Positions 63,118 through 64,000 of a stretch of DNA of 64,000 nt are shown here, piece by piece; within the stretch, counting starts at the first letter, position 1, and each line of letters opens with the position of its first letter. The position numbers were made by a program, and so were the translations under genes. The stretch lies in NCBI RefSeq assembly GCF_900258515.1, contig NZ_LT984884.1, forward strand, positions 1,623,168 to 1,687,167. Direction: 5' to 3'. The DNA comes from Lentibacillus sp. Marseille-P4043. GTDB taxonomy: Bacteria; Bacillota; Bacilli; Bacillales; Amphibacillaceae. The notes under the pieces are model-generated. The model saw only the letters and a list, made by a program, of their open reading frames with translations, made no database searches and was not told the origin of the DNA.

Positions 63118-64000
63118 ATGACGATTAACTACAAGTTTCCAGATGGTTTCTGGTGGGGAAGTGCAACATCCGCAACACAAATAGAAGGAGCCGCAAATGA
63201 AGGTGGAAAAGGCAAAAATATTTGGGATCATTGGTACGAAACAGAACCAAATCGCTTCTTTGAAAATGTCGGTCCGGAAACAACATCCGATTTCTATCAT
63301 AAATACAAAGAAGATATTCAATTGATGAAGGAAATTGGCCACAATACATTTCGACTATCCATTTCTTGGTCAAGGCTGATTCCAGGTGGCAGGGGAGAAG
63401 TGAACCAAGAAGCGGTAACCTTTTACAACAATGTCATCGACGAATTAATCGCAAATGATATTGAACCATTTGTGAACCTGTTCCATTTCGATATGCCATT
63501 GGAACTGCAAAATGAAGGTGGCTGGGAAAATAGAGAAGTGGTAGAAGCCTATGTTGACTATGCAAAAGCATGTTTCCGCTTATTTGGTGATCGCGTGGCA
63601 AAATGGTTTACTTTTAATGAACCAATAGTACCTGTCGAAGGTGGCTATTTATACGACTTTCATTATCCAAATGTTGTGGATGGTAGTCGAGCAGCACAAG
63701 TAGCTTACCATACGATGATTGCCCATGCCAAAGCAGTAGAAGCATTCCGCACGTATACGATTAAGGATGGAAAAATTGGGATTATCTTGAATCTGACTCC
63801 ATCTTATCCACGTAGTCAGAATCCAGCAGACTTAAGAGCGTCACGGATTGCCGATTTATTTTTCAATCGCAGCTTTTTAGATCCAGCTGTACTTGGCGAG
63901 TATCCACAAGAGTTGATTGACATCTTGATAGAACATGGTCAACTACCGGTTTCCCAAGCAGGGGATCGTGAGTTGTTGAAAGCAAATACTGCAGACATAC
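63118..64000 (+). CDS. 6-phospho-beta-glucosidase (GH1), 5' part
   Basis: The frame is open to the window edge, ~294 residues seen. The N-terminus FPDGFWWGSATSATQIEGAA, the LSISWSRLIPGG block and WFTFNEP with the acid/base Glu are GH1 signatures. It would split phosphorylated cellobiose or a similar beta-glucoside delivered by the PTS. AAAGGAGGAG stands before the ATG. The nucleophile Glu lies beyond the edge. Confidence 0.92.
   Translation, partial: MTINYKFPDGFWWGSATSATQIEGAANEGGKGKNIWDHWYETEPNRFFENVGPETTSDFYHKYKEDIQLMKEIGHNTFRLSISWSRLIPGGRGEVNQEAVTFYNNVIDELIANDIEPFVNLFHFDMPLELQNEGGWENREVVEAYVDYAKACFRLFGDRVAKWFTFNEPIVPVEGGYLYDFHYPNVVDGSRAAQVAYHTMIAHAKAVEAFRTYTIKDGKIGIILNLTPSYPRSQNPADLRASRIADLFFNRSFLDPAVLGEYPQELIDILIEHGQLPVSQAGDRELLKANTADI

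Overview
The window looks like the chromosome of a low-GC Gram-positive member of the Bacillaceae, probably a halotolerant genus close to Virgibacillus, Oceanobacillus or Lentibacillus. The reasons are strong AGGAGG ribosome sites with many TTG starts, sigma-A promoters, cre-like CcpA sites, a Bacillus-type ferredoxin, a lysine riboswitch, an M4 protease and a Bacillus-type phenylalanine dehydrogenase. It is mostly catabolic islands, read left to right as follows.

(1) 1-7.2 kb: tail of an LCP wall-assembly gene, then a sialic acid island: TRAP transporter siaPQM, an RpiR regulator, nanE, nanA and nanK. (2) 8-16.4 kb: class I aldolase; a LacI-regulated cluster (aldehyde dehydrogenase, an unknown protein, a 30-residue membrane peptide, a sodium/solute symporter, an iron alcohol dehydrogenase, a thioesterase); an AEC transporter. 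(3) 16.6-21.3 kb: GntR regulator, saccharopine-dehydrogenase-like enzyme, NhaC-family antiporter, nitrilase. (4) 21.8-30.1 kb: a membrane-anchored coiled-coil protein, an M4 protease, and a partial histidine-utilisation island (LysR, hutG, hutU, M20 amidohydrolase). (5) 30.3-33.4 kb: RNase HI, a RAYT-type tyrosine transposase, an FNR-like reductase and a Cu/Zn SOD. (6) 33.5-54 kb: a phenylacetate/phenylalanine regulon: ferredoxin and its reductase, paaK (broken by a 244-bp duplication), paaI, paaY, paaX, paaABCD, hydratases, aldehyde dehydrogenase, paaH, thiolase, then phenylalanine dehydrogenase and 2-oxoacid dehydrogenase E1 alpha/beta. (7) 54.3-64 kb: an ABC importer, riboswitch-controlled dapA, a PTS remnant, GNAT, manA, and a cellobiose-type PTS operon running off the end.

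The most striking feature is a dense family of inverted repeats: about 48 units of 27 nt at 21 loci. Each unit is a GGGACA/TGTCCC hairpin preceded by GGGACATG. Most occur as inverted pairs with spacers of only 34-35 or 56-57 nt. They resemble REPINs, and the only transposase in the window is a RAYT whose stop codon lies 4 nt from one of them. A second element of about 140 bp has inserted twice into exactly the same 9-bp target inside a unit.

A second system is a shared 19-nt palindrome (TnACGT-7-ACGTnA) found just downstream of the -10 box of four promoters: ferredoxin/reductase, paaK, paaABCD and phenylalanine dehydrogenase. It ties phenylalanine deamination, phenylpyruvate oxidation, phenylacetyl-CoA epoxidation and the likely electron donors into one regulon. 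PaaX is the obvious candidate regulator, but this has not been shown.
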